A DNA stretch of 13,462 nucleotides from an uncultured Campylobacter sp. GTDB taxonomy: Bacteria; Campylobacterota; Campylobacteria; Campylobacterales; Campylobacteraceae. The stretch is taken from NCBI RefSeq assembly GCF_938045465.1, contig NZ_CALIBF010000182.1, positions 1 through 13,462 on the forward strand, given 5' to 3'. The translations under genes and the position numbers were made by a program. This document shows positions 1 to 6,621 of this stretch, in pieces. How positions within the stretch are numbered: position 1 is the first letter of the stretch; every line of letters starts with the position of its first letter. Under the pieces are notes generated by a model, which was not told the origin of the DNA, made no database searches, and saw only the letters and a list, made by a program, of their open reading frames with translations.

Positions 1-64
1 TAAATTTGACCGCGTGAGCTTTGCGAGCGAAATTTCCAAAATCACCTCTTTTAATAAGCTCTAA
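1..64 (+). CDS. possible 3' end of an upstream gene, partial
   Basis: Read in the frame beginning at base 2, the left edge gives about 20 codons ending in TAA at 62-64. Codon use (AAA TTT, GTG AGC TTT GCG AGC) looks like the genuine genes of this window. The piece ends with residues ITSFNKL. It is too short to identify. If real, it converges on the barstar gene across a gap of about 100 bp. It could also be chance open sequence. Confidence 0.3.
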   Translation, partial: KFDRVSFASEISKITSFNKL

Positions 65-81
65 AATTCAGTAAATTTTAA

Positions 82-103
82 CGGCGCGATCGAAACTGCG
101 CCG
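82..103 (-). terminator. possible terminator of the DedA-barnase-barstar run
   Basis: CGGCGC at 82-87 pairs with GCGCCG at 98-103 around a 10-nt loop. Read on the minus strand the hairpin is followed by TTAAAATTT, a weak T-rich tract. It lies about 60 nt past the barstar stop codon. On the plus strand the 3' side is AAACAAA, so it fits the minus-strand operon better. Confidence 0.4.
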
Positions 104-165
104 AAACAAACCTACCTTTGCCTCGGCAAAATTTAGCTTTAAAGCGGAATGGCTGCCTCGCAAGC

Positions 166-447
166 TCATAAGATTAAAATTTTCGCCTCGCCGCTGCGCA
201 AAACATCTAGCAAAATATCATAAAATTTGCCCAGCCTTAGCTTTAAAATTCCGCCCCTTTTGATGACGACTAAGATCCGTCCGCCTCGCTCGCCAAGCGC
301 GTCGTAGAGCGCATCTAAATTTGCGACGTATTCGGGCTCGAAATCCAGCGCTGCGGCAAACAACGCGAAAATTTGATCTTTGTGTCTGATCTTTGCGCCG
401 TCGATGATGATCTTTGCGCCGCGGCACGTTTTAAAATTTAAACTCAT
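166..447 (-). CDS. barstar-family ribonuclease inhibitor
   Basis: A 93-residue protein matching barstar in length and layout (Bacillus barstar has about 90 residues). Barstar proteins bind barnase-type RNases tightly in the cytoplasm and plug the active site. The core motif NLDALYD at residues 43-49 corresponds to barstar NLDALWD, so the two acidic contact residues (barstar D35 and D39) are present as D45 and D49. The first strand (AKIIIDG, 11-17) and last strand (AKILIL, 88-93) also fit. The start is the ATG overlapping the nuclease stop as ATGA (444-447). A longer reading in the same frame would run inside the nuclease gene and has no support. Translational coupling to the nuclease is implied. 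The residue equivalent to barstar E76 does not look acidic here (about R84 or S85). The loop before NLD is about one residue shorter than in barstar, and the glycine at barstar position 31 is a valine. Family call is strong; actual inhibition is inferred. Confidence 0.85.
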   Translation of the reverse strand: MSLNFKTCRGAKIIIDGAKIRHKDQIFALFAAALDFEPEYVANLDALYDALGERGGRILVVIKRGGILKLRLGKFYDILLDVLRSGEAKILIL

Positions 448-1175
448 TGCACGCGCTCGAAGCTTTCGTAATGATCGGCAGTGTAGAAAATCAGCCCGTC
501 GTTTGAAAATATCAGCCGCTTCGCGCCGCGCGAGCCGCCGCGATACTCGATATCGCACTCGCGCCAAATCCGCCCCTTTTTATCAGGCAACTTACGCTCG
601 AAATTGCCGAAGCGATCGCCGCCGATGCTCTTGCCGCGCGCGTATTTCCACAGATCGCCGCCCTGCCAGCCAAGCTCACCGGCCTGCTTTTTCGTGATGA
701 AATTTTGCGGCAAAGACCCCGTACGGCGGATATGAGCGCTCACGCACTCCCTGCTTATGCAGGGCTCGTCCGCGAGCTGATTTTTAGAATTTGCAGCGGG
801 ATTTTGAGATTGCGAAGCTTCATAATCTGCGCTACGCCGCCTGTGGACGTCCGCCTCGTCTTTAGGATTTGCGGCGGCGGGCTCGTTTGCTTGCGGATGA
901 GATTTTAAATCTCCTAGGTCTGCTCCGCCATCTGCGCTTCTTACGCCGCTCTCATCTTTTGCGCCGGCGCCACTTGCAGGATTTTGTGAGCTTGAAATTT
1001 TACGATCGGTGCCGCTTTTGATATCTTGCGCGCCGCTTTTACGCGACGCAGCATCCAAGGTTTTGGAGGTAAAAACCCGCTCATCTTTAGCCGCGGGGCT
1101 GCGCGAATTAGAGATCAAATTTAGCGCCAAAAGAAGTGCTGCAAAAATTGCGAGCGGGATCAGCTTTTTTGCCAC
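444..1175 (-). CDS. exported or membrane-anchored barnase-type ribonuclease
   Basis: A 243-residue protein in three parts. Residues 5-20 are a hydrophobic segment after two lysines, so a Sec signal or anchor; a cleavage after S24 (SNS) is possible but not compelling. Residues 25-150 are a hydrophilic low-complexity linker in which SQNPA occurs twice (63-67, 123-127). Residues 151-243 are a barnase domain that aligns almost without gaps to Bacillus barnase. The catalytic set is intact: K162 (barnase K27), E206 in WRE (E73, general base), R216 (R83), R220 (R87) and H235 in DHY (H102, general acid). The structural block GKSIGGD (181-187) is kept. Barnase cleaves single-stranded RNA, preferring the 3' side of guanine. 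Barnase R59 is replaced by F192, while the guanine-contact glutamate E60 is kept as E193. The start is GTG, with AAAAAAGG six bases upstream overlapping the end of the DedA gene; the frame has no internal Met. The inhibitor follows by a 4-nt overlap. Role (defence, competition or RNA scavenging) is not visible. Confidence 0.88.
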   Translation of the reverse strand: MAKKLIPLAIFAALLLALNLISNSRSPAAKDERVFTSKTLDAASRKSGAQDIKSGTDRKISSSQNPASGAGAKDESGVRSADGGADLGDLKSHPQANEPAAANPKDEADVHRRRSADYEASQSQNPAANSKNQLADEPCISRECVSAHIRRTGSLPQNFITKKQAGELGWQGGDLWKYARGKSIGGDRFGNFERKLPDKKGRIWRECDIEYRGGSRGAKRLIFSNDGLIFYTADHYESFERVQ

Positions 1176-1177
1176 CG

Positions 1178-1741
1178 CTAGCCTTTTTTACGGGTCGCGA
1201 AGCGAAAATAGAGCACGATCGCCGCTACTATCGCGCCTAGAGCCAGCGGAGCGATCCACGGCGCGTCCTTAATGTGTACATAGAGCTCGCGCACGAAATC
1301 GCCCGCGTAGTAGCTCAGTAGCCCCACCACAAGCGCCCAAATAAGCGAGCTTACGGCATTGATGACGCTAAATTTTAAAAACGAATATTTTGTGATGCCG
1401 ATCGCGATCGGTACGAGGGTTTTGAGGCCGTAGATAAATTTTTTAATCAAAATTATGCGGTCGCCGTATTTACGAAACAAAATCTGCGCCAGAGCGAGGT
1501 TGCGGCGCTGTTTGCGCAGATATGGCATGATCTCTTTTTTATTGTAGCGGCTTACTAAAAACAGCCCAGAATCGCCTATAAAGTTCGATATGCAGGCGAT
1601 TACGATGCATAAGACGATATTGAGCTCGCCGGCCGAGCTTAGCACACCCGCTGCCGCAAGCGCCAAAAATCCTCCGCCCAGCGAATACAAAAACAGTATC
1701 AAATACCCCCACGTATGGAGGTTTTCAAACATCGACTCCAT
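1178..1741 (-). CDS. DedA-family (VTT/SNARE-associated domain) inner-membrane protein
   Basis: 187 residues with four to five hydrophobic segments (about 11-33, 40-62, 96-114, 124-145, 160-179), fitting the small DedA family of envelope-homeostasis proteins, some of which act in lipid-carrier or phospholipid movement. Typical elements are the small-residue re-entrant stretch GGGFLALAAAGVL (22-34), GDSGLFLVSR (56-65) and the block KKFIYGLKTLVPIAIG (100-115), which stands where other DedA proteins have the F-GR--P--R motif; lysines replace the usual arginines. I start at the ATG at 1741, five bases after AAAGG at 1748-1752. A TTG one codon earlier has almost no spacing. C. jejuni has an integral membrane protein (Cj1210, from memory) next to rny, so this may be the ancestral neighbour, here separated by the SYLF gene and a gap. 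The nuclease gene begins 2 nt after its TAG, so they are probably co-transcribed. Confidence 0.8.
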   Translation of the reverse strand: MESMFENLHTWGYLILFLYSLGGGFLALAAAGVLSSAGELNIVLCIVIACISNFIGDSGLFLVSRYNKKEIMPYLRKQRRNLALAQILFRKYGDRIILIKKFIYGLKTLVPIAIGITKYSFLKFSVINAVSSLIWALVVGLLSYYAGDFVRELYVHIKDAPWIAPLALGAIVAAIVLYFRFATRKKG

Positions 1742-2219
1742 CAAATCCTTTCATTAGATCGTATAAAATTCTATAAATTTTGACTAAAGCAGCTTTAAAA
1801 TTCGGTGCGAAAATTTCACTCCAACATCCCACGACGCTACTTGATTTCACTACGACATTAAATTTAAAATTCCGCGCAGCTGTCGCAAAATATAAAATTT
1901 CGCCGCAAAATATCAAGCGAAATTCTAAAATAAATTTTTTGCATCAAGCAAAATCTCCGCAAAATTTAGCGATAAAATTTTGCAATTCTAAATTTAATGG
2001 CAAAATTTCGATTTCTTTAGAATTCAAAGTAACTTGCGAATTACGAAGGATTTACGCGATATCCTCAAATGCCTCCCACTCCGCGGATTACAATAAAATT
2101 ACGCACCTAAGTCTATTATTCTGCAGAAATTACGCGAGCAAAATTCCAAGCTGCTAATAAAACGCCCATAAAGCAAAATTTTTCGCTAAGCTATGCGCCT
2201 TAGCATCTTTAGCTAAATT
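1742..2219. other. AT-rich intergenic region
   Basis: About 480 bp, rich in GCAAAATTT, AAATTTAAA and related words, between the SYLF gene and the DedA start. It should carry the DedA-barnase-barstar promoter on the minus strand. The nearest weak -10-like words (TATAGA, TATACG, read on the minus strand between about 1757 and 1780) do not let me choose one. A 125-codon plus-strand open stretch exists but begins at TTG without a ribosome site and is asparagine/lysine/isoleucine-rich from base composition, so I do not call it. Apart from the hairpin at 2185-2204 I see no other structure. Confidence 0.5.
2185..2204 (-). terminator. possible terminator after the SYLF gene
   Basis: GCTAAG at 2185-2190 pairs with CTTAGC at 2199-2204 around an 8-nt loop, 15 nt past the stop of the SYLF gene. 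On the minus strand the stem is followed by GAAAAATTTT, only a modest T run. It is a plausible end for the fthC-rny-SYLF transcript. Confidence 0.4.
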
Positions 2220-2801
2220 TTACTCATCTGCGCCGATTACTCGCATCAAAAGTGCATAGCCCTCAGTATTTGGATCAAAAGCGCGGTCATTTTTGGTCTC
2301 CAGCACCGAGCCGCCTAGGCTCACGCCCGCAAACAGCCCGCCTTTATTCGTAAAGACGTACATATCTTGATTTAGCACGTCTAAAGAGCCAGAATCGGCG
2401 CTGTAGTTACCCGCAACCGCCGTAGCGTCGCCCGAAAGCGTGATTTGGGAATTTCGCATTTTTTGGATTACATCGTCATGCATTACGAAAATGACTAGAT
2501 AATTATCCTCATAGCCGATCTGAAGTCCTACGCTGGCGCTACTGATCTCTGCGCCGCTTACGCTGCGCGCGCCGTCGTTATTGTAGATGATGATCCCCTC
2601 GCCGTACATCCCGCCTATGATGAAGCCCAGCTTTTTGACGCTCGGAAAGATCACTATCGCGCGGGCTTGCTGCGCTAGATATTTGTACTGCGAGTTTGTG
2701 CGCATTACCGACGAATAGGCGCTTGCGCTGTTGATGATGAGCTCATCATCGGCAAATGCCGCGCTAAAAAGCAAAAATAAAGCGATTATAAATTTTTTCA
2801 T
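2220..2801 (-). CDS. secreted SYLF-domain (Ysc84-type) lipid-binding protein
   Basis: 193 residues. A signal peptide with two lysines, a hydrophobic core and AAFA before residue 18 predicts export to the periplasm. The mature part is the SYLF/Ysc84 domain: SAYSSVM (27-33), ARAIVIFPSVKKLGFIIGG (46-64), GEGIIIY (67-73), a central strand-rich region, and TNKGGLFAGVSLGGSVLETK (151-170) with the usual GLFAG turn. SYLF proteins bind phosphoinositides in eukaryotes; bacterial members are small envelope proteins of unclear role. The ATG at 2801 has GGAG seven bases upstream within the 10-nt gap after the rny stop, so it is very likely co-transcribed with rny. It is not part of the C. jejuni neighbourhood as I recall it, so it may be an addition to the operon. 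Confidence 0.85.
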   Translation of the reverse strand: MKKFIIALFLLFSAAFADDELIINSASAYSSVMRTNSQYKYLAQQARAIVIFPSVKKLGFIIGGMYGEGIIIYNNDGARSVSGAEISSASVGLQIGYEDNYLVIFVMHDDVIQKMRNSQITLSGDATAVAGNYSADSGSLDVLNQDMYVFTNKGGLFAGVSLGGSVLETKNDRAFDPNTEGYALLMRVIGADE

Positions 2802-2811
2802 TTCACACTCC

Positions 2812-4365
2812 TTATTTGGCTATCTCGACCGCGCGAAGCTCGCGTATGACGTTAACTTTGATCTCGCCTGGGAATTGAACCTTATCTTGGATCTCCGAAG
2901 CGATCTCTTTGGCGACCAAAACCGCCTCGTCGTCGTTCATAAGCTTGGCGTTTGCGATGACGCGGATCTCGCGACCTGCGTTGATCGCATAGGCTTGTTT
3001 GACGCCCGTTTTACTCATCGCGATCGCCTCTATATCGCTAACGCGCTTTAGATAACTTTCTAGCACCTCTCGTCTGGCGCCCGGGCGCGCGGCACTTAGC
3101 GCGTCTGCGGCACAGACTGCGGCGCTTTCTACGCTGGTGGCTTCCTCGTGGCCGTGGTGGGCGTAGATAGCGTTTATCACCACCGGATGCTCTTTGTAGC
3201 GGCGGCAAACCTCGGCGCCAAGATCTACGTGCGAACCCTCGTACTCGTGAGTTAGCGCCTTGCCGATATCGTGAAGTAGACCCGCCCGCTTGGCCAGCTT
3301 TTGATCTCCGCCGGTTTCTGCGGCGATGATGCCCGCAAGATGTGCCACCTCAAGGCTGTGCGCAAGGGCGTTCTGCCCGTAGCTGGCGCGAAATTTAAGC
3401 TTACCGATGAGTTTTAAAATTTCTGGATGAATTTTGCTAAGTCCTAGATCCATTACGATATTTTCGCCCTCTTCGGCGATGCTAGCTTCAAATTCGTCGC
3501 TTACTTTTTTGTAGATGTCCTCGATGCGCGCAGGCTGGATTCTGCCATCCTCAATAAGAGTTTCGATGACGCGAACGGCGATGGCGCGACGGTAGAGATT
3601 GTGAGAGCTTACGATGATCGCATTCGGGGTATCGTCGATGATGACGTCCACGCCAAGAGTCATCTCAAGCGCCTTTATATTGCGCCCCTCTTTGCCGATG
3701 ATACGGCCTTTAAGCTCGTCGTTTTTGATATTTACGACGTTGATAAGTCGCTCTGCCGCAAACTCGCCCGCAAAGCGCGACGTAGCCTGCGCCAAAATAT
3801 AATTCGCCTTTTTTCGCGCCTCTTTTTTGGCTTCCTCTTCATATTTTCGCACGATGTGAGCGATGTCGGTGCGGCTTTGCTCCTCGACTTTCTTAAGCAC
3901 TTGCGCGCGCGCCTCATCCTGCGTAAAACCCGCCACGCGCTCAAGCACCTTAAGAGCTTCGGAGAGCTTCTCTTCATAGCTTTTCTTTAAATTCGAACCC
4001 TCTTCGTAGAGGAATTTCGCCTCTTTTTTGGCGCTTTCGAGCTCTTTTTTGCTGTCTTTTAAAATCTCTTGCTCGGTTAGAAGCGCGTGCTCCTTTTTGC
4101 CGAGCTCGTCAAATTTAACGTTAAATTCTTTCTGCAGTTTGCTTGCTTTATCTTCGTATCTTTTCTTCGCTTCAAACTCCGCCTCCTGCACCGAAATTTT
4201 AGAATTTCGCAAGATGCCCTCGGCTTCAAATTCTATCGCTTTGGCTTTAGCTTTGGCTTGTTCGACGAAGAAATCGTAATTGGCGTTATTGATCTTTCTA
4301 GCTACTAAGTATCCTATGCCAGCGCCCACCGCAAGAGCGCACAAGGCGATTAAAATCTCTATCAT
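2812..4365 (-). CDS. rny: ribonuclease Y
   Basis: 517 residues, normal for RNase Y, the membrane-bound endoribonuclease that starts mRNA decay. Order of domains: one N-terminal membrane helix (about 2-22); a long charged coiled coil (about 30-195) with many KEA and EEK runs; a KH RNA-binding domain with GRIIGKEGRN at 220-229; and an HD phosphohydrolase domain with H336, the HD pair H365-D366 in LLHDIGK, HHGH at 403-406 and D421. All expected metal ligands are present. The ATG at 4365 has AAGAGGAA just upstream. Its first 68 bases overlap the end of the cyclo-ligase gene in another frame, so the two are tightly coupled. The neighbouring gene order is that of other Campylobacter. The N-terminal helix places it at the inner face of the cytoplasmic membrane. 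Confidence 0.97.
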   Translation of the reverse strand: MIEILIALCALAVGAGIGYLVARKINNANYDFFVEQAKAKAKAIEFEAEGILRNSKISVQEAEFEAKKRYEDKASKLQKEFNVKFDELGKKEHALLTEQEILKDSKKELESAKKEAKFLYEEGSNLKKSYEEKLSEALKVLERVAGFTQDEARAQVLKKVEEQSRTDIAHIVRKYEEEAKKEARKKANYILAQATSRFAGEFAAERLINVVNIKNDELKGRIIGKEGRNIKALEMTLGVDVIIDDTPNAIIVSSHNLYRRAIAVRVIETLIEDGRIQPARIEDIYKKVSDEFEASIAEEGENIVMDLGLSKIHPEILKLIGKLKFRASYGQNALAHSLEVAHLAGIIAAETGGDQKLAKRAGLLHDIGKALTHEYEGSHVDLGAEVCRRYKEHPVVINAIYAHHGHEEATSVESAAVCAADALSAARPGARREVLESYLKRVSDIEAIAMSKTGVKQAYAINAGREIRVIANAKLMNDDEAVLVAKEIASEIQDKVQFPGEIKVNVIRELRAVEIAK

Positions 4366-4915
4366 ACTTTCCTCTTTTTAGGTAATTTTGGCTCGGAGTT
4401 ATGTAAAAATCACCCTTTACGTCGTGATCAAGCGATAAAATTTCGCTACAAAAGCAGTCTTTTATACTCACGAACGCGATTGCGGGCTTAAGCTTCAGAC
4501 CTGAAAAAAACATATCGTAAAATCCTTTCCCATGTCCTATTCTAGCCATTGCGCCATCCACTCCGATAGCTGGAACCACGGCTAGATCGACCTTTTTAAA
4601 ATACCCGTTTTGCGGAAGCGTCTGCCGCAGCCCAAAGCGCGAAATTTTAAAAGGCTGGCGCAATCTTACCATTTTTAAGCTAATATCCACCATAAACGGA
4701 ACGTAAAATTCGCAGCTTTTTGATAGCTTTTTTCTTAAAATCAAAACGTTCGGCTCGTAACTCATCGGCAAAAATATCAAAATTTTACGCGCTTTTAAAA
4801 ATTTTATCAGCCGCTCAAGCCGCCATAAAAGTGCGTAATGCTCGCATCTAGCCGCTCGCGCGGTGTGAGATTTTAGACGCGATTTGCAAATTGCTCTAAA
4901 TTCATTCTTTTGCAT
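4298..4915 (-). CDS. 5-formyltetrahydrofolate cyclo-ligase
   Basis: 205 residues. The enzyme (MTHFS/YgfA/FthC family) uses ATP to turn 5-formyl-THF into 5,10-methenyl-THF, returning a storage folate to one-carbon metabolism. Signature features: lysine- and arginine-rich N-terminus KNEFRAICKSRLK (3-15), ILIFLPMSYEPN (45-56), the substrate and ATP loop ARIGHGKGFYD (124-134), equivalent to the usual RLGYGGGYYD, and the later acidic patch LDHDV (162-166). The ATG at 4915 has AAAGG about eight bases upstream. First gene of the operon with rny; its last 22 codons overlap the rny start. The tail beyond about residue 185 (RNRLVRSCGG-like, basic) lies in the overlap and is less family-like. The symbol is left blank because several (fthC, ygfA, MTHFS) are in use. 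Confidence 0.9.
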   Translation of the reverse strand: MQKNEFRAICKSRLKSHTARAARCEHYALLWRLERLIKFLKARKILIFLPMSYEPNVLILRKKLSKSCEFYVPFMVDISLKMVRLRQPFKISRFGLRQTLPQNGYFKKVDLAVVPAIGVDGAMARIGHGKGFYDMFFSGLKLKPAIAFVSIKDCFCSEILSLDHDVKGDFYITPSQNYLKRGKYDRDFNRLVRSCGGRWHRILSS

Positions 4916-4946
4916 AGCTTAAGCCTTTTATAAAATTTTAACGCTT

Positions 4947-4952
4947 ATTTTA
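4947..4952 (-). promoter_or_regulatory. possible -10 box for the fthC-rny-SYLF operon
   Basis: On the minus strand this reads TAAAAT, 31 bases upstream of the cyclo-ligase ATG, in the short divergent gap shared with the lipoprotein gene. The neighbouring sequence is so AT-rich that other boxes are possible. Confidence 0.35.
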
Positions 4953-4963
4953 GCTAGTTTTTG

Positions 4964-4969
4964 TATAAT
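4964..4969 (+). promoter_or_regulatory. -10 box for the thioredoxin lipoprotein-ftsY operon
   Basis: A perfect TATAAT, 26 bases upstream of the lipoprotein ATG and preceded by a T-rich stretch (AGTTTTTG), as in Campylobacter sigma-70 promoters, which usually lack a -35 consensus. The ribosome site TAAGG at 4985-4989 follows. Confidence 0.7.
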
Positions 4970-4995
4970 CTTGCGATTAAATTTTAAGGTTTATT

Positions 4996-5577
4996 ATGAA
5001 ATTTCGTTTTTTTCTAGCGCTTTTTACGGCTTTTTTCTTTCTTGCGGGTTGCGGCGATGATGAGGATAAAAAATCAAGCGATACCCCGACCGAAGCCAAT
5101 ACCACGCAGCCGCAGTCCGAAACCGAAGCCGTAATCCAGGTCGATTATACCGCTCCTTTTACACTTCAGCTAAGTAACGGAAAAATTTTAAATATGCAAA
5201 AGACAAAGCAAGGCTTTCATATCGATAACAACTCCACCGTGACGCTATTTGCGTTTTTTACGCCGTGGTGCGACGCCTGCGCCGTGCAAGTAAGCGCGCT
5301 AAACGCAGCAAAGCAAGCCTACTCCGGCAAGCTTGACATAATCGGCGTGATGATCGGTGATGCAAATTTAGACGATGCAAAAAATTACGCAAGCGCTCAC
5401 GAAGTAAATTACGCGATCGCTTACGGCGAGGCGAACGACTTTTTCATCAAGGCGCTAGGCGGTATAAACGAAGTGCCATATATGGCGATATACGACGAAA
5501 AGGGCGAGTTTAGCGCGCAATATTTCGGGCTGATGCCGGAAGAAATTTTAATGACCGAATTGGAGAAAATTTTTTGA
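4996..5577 (+). CDS. TlpA-like thioredoxin-fold lipoprotein
   Basis: 193 residues. The N-terminus is a lipoprotein signal with lipobox LAGC (16-19), so C19 should be lipidated and the protein held at a membrane facing the periplasm. After an acidic, Thr/Gln-rich spacer (20-48) comes a thioredoxin fold with active site WCDAC (91-95), the redox pair being C92 and C95, and the cis-proline site VP at 160-161. TlpA/ResA-type proteins reduce or exchange disulfides on exported proteins, for example during cytochrome c maturation. The client here is unknown. C. jejuni has a thioredoxin-like lipoprotein (Cj1207c, from memory) at the same place. Its TGA (5575-5577) overlaps the ftsY start, so the two are one operon. 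The ATG has TAAGG six bases upstream. Confidence 0.88.
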   Translation: MKFRFFLALFTAFFFLAGCGDDEDKKSSDTPTEANTTQPQSETEAVIQVDYTAPFTLQLSNGKILNMQKTKQGFHIDNNSTVTLFAFFTPWCDACAVQVSALNAAKQAYSGKLDIIGVMIGDANLDDAKNYASAHEVNYAIAYGEANDFFIKALGGINEVPYMAIYDEKGEFSAQYFGLMPEEILMTELEKIF

Positions 5578-6440
5578 TGTTCGAATTTTTTAAAAAAGGG
5601 CTTAGCAAGACCATAGACGCGATGCGAGGAGCGAAAAGCGAAGATAAAATTTCAAAAGAAATCCTAGAAGAGATGCTGCTTGAAGCCGACGTAGGCTACG
5701 AGCTCGTGGAGGAAATTTTAGAAAAACTGCCCGCAAAAAAGCTAGTCGCAAAAGATGATCTCAAGGGCGTTTTAAAGAGCTATTTCGATTACGAAATCAC
5801 TAAACCCGCGGATGAGAAGCCTTTCGTAGAGCTCATCATCGGCGTAAACGGCGCGGGCAAAACTACGACAACCGCAAAGCTTGCAAATTTATATAAAAAT
5901 AGTGGCCAGAGCGTAATTTTAGGCGCATGCGATACCTTTCGCGCAGGAGCGGTCGAGCAATTAAAAAAATGGGCGCAGATCCTAAATCTACCGATCGTAG
6001 CGACCGCGCAGGGGCACGATCCCGCTGCTGTGGCATTTGACACCGTAAGCTCGGCAAGTGCCAAAAACATCGATCGCGTCCTGATCGACACCGCCGGGCG
6101 TCTGCAAAACCAGAAAAATTTAGCCGCGGAGTTAGAGAAGATCGTGCGCATCTGCGACCGCGCAAAAAGCGGCGCACCGCACCGCAAAATCATCGTGCTC
6201 GACGCCACTCAGGGCAATCATAGCGTCGCGCAAGCTAGGGCGTTCAACGAGATCGTAAAGCTCGACGGCATCATCATCACGAAGCTCGACGGCACGCCCA
6301 AAGGCGGCGCACTTTTCGCCATAGCGCGCGAACTGCGACTGCCGATACTTTTCGTCGGCGTGGGCGAGCGGATGGAAGATTTGGCGGAATTTAACTCGGA
6401 TGAGTTCGTAGAGACGCTTGTAGAGGGAATTTACGCTTAG
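5577..6440 (+). CDS. ftsY: signal recognition particle receptor FtsY
   Basis: 287 residues; the SRP-receptor GTPase that docks ribosome-SRP complexes at the membrane for co-translational insertion. N-domain about 1-75 (starts MFEFFKKGLSKT), then the G domain: P-loop GVNGAGKTT (89-97), DTFRAGA (119-125), DTAGR (171-175), TKLDG (235-239) and the closing GVGERMEDL (261-269) typical of FtsY rather than Ffh. The long acidic A-domain of E. coli FtsY is absent, as is usual in this group. I choose the ATG at 5577, sharing one base with the lipoprotein TGA. An in-frame TTG three bases earlier is 8 nt from GGAG (5562-5565) and cannot be excluded. The stop codon lies inside an inverted repeat. Confidence 0.96.
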   Translation: MFEFFKKGLSKTIDAMRGAKSEDKISKEILEEMLLEADVGYELVEEILEKLPAKKLVAKDDLKGVLKSYFDYEITKPADEKPFVELIIGVNGAGKTTTTAKLANLYKNSGQSVILGACDTFRAGAVEQLKKWAQILNLPIVATAQGHDPAAVAFDTVSSASAKNIDRVLIDTAGRLQNQKNLAAELEKIVRICDRAKSGAPHRKIIVLDATQGNHSVAQARAFNEIVKLDGIIITKLDGTPKGGALFAIARELRLPILFVGVGERMEDLAEFNSDEFVETLVEGIYA

Positions 6441-6454
6441 GCTCTGCGTAAATT
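6428..6454 (+). terminator. inverted repeat over the ftsY stop codon
   Basis: AATTTACGC at 6428-6436 is followed after 9 nt by its exact complement GCGTAAATT at 6446-6454; the loop holds the TAG stop. A 9-bp perfect stem ending in TACATATTC has no strong T run, so it may be a weak terminator or a 3'-end stabiliser. A second near-palindrome, CGGCAAATTTTGCCG, lies at 6501-6515. Confidence 0.4.
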
Positions 6455-6564
6455 TACATATTCTCGCCGAACAAGCTTAAATTTTACGCGCCGAAATGCT
6501 CGGCAAATTTTGCCGCTCGATTATCTTAGAATTTTACGATTTTCGTTTTATAATTTTACAAAAT

Positions 6565-6621
6565 TTTTACTCACGTACACTGCATAAAAAACGCGCTCAC
6601 CCGCGTCCGCTCGCACCAAAA
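6565..6621. repeat. direct repeat, copy B
   Basis: By eye 55 of 57 bases are identical to 7127-7183, in the same orientation and 562 bp away. The two copies bracket the 150-residue gene. The repeat covers the end of the DUF1963-type coding sequence, its TGA and a few bases beyond. Confidence 0.9.

Noticed and set aside
448..567. N-terminal extension of the barstar gene
   Set aside because: The frame is open upstream, but those codons lie in the nuclease coding sequence and read as arginine-rich noise. The barstar fold begins at the ATGA overlap.
1725..1916. 63-codon minus-strand open stretch overlapping the DedA start
   Set aside because: No ribosome site and no recognisable pattern; it overlaps the promoter region and start of the DedA gene.
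1780..2157. 125-codon open stretch on the plus strand
   Set aside because: Starts at TTG without a ribosome site. The residue mix (Asn, Lys, Ile, Ser) is what AT-rich repeats give in this frame, and no protein pattern is visible.
1745..2219. Repeated GCAAAATTT/AAATTT words, considered as a CRISPR-like or iteron array
   Set aside because: No constant repeat length or spacing. The same words occur throughout the window and are a genome-wide habit.
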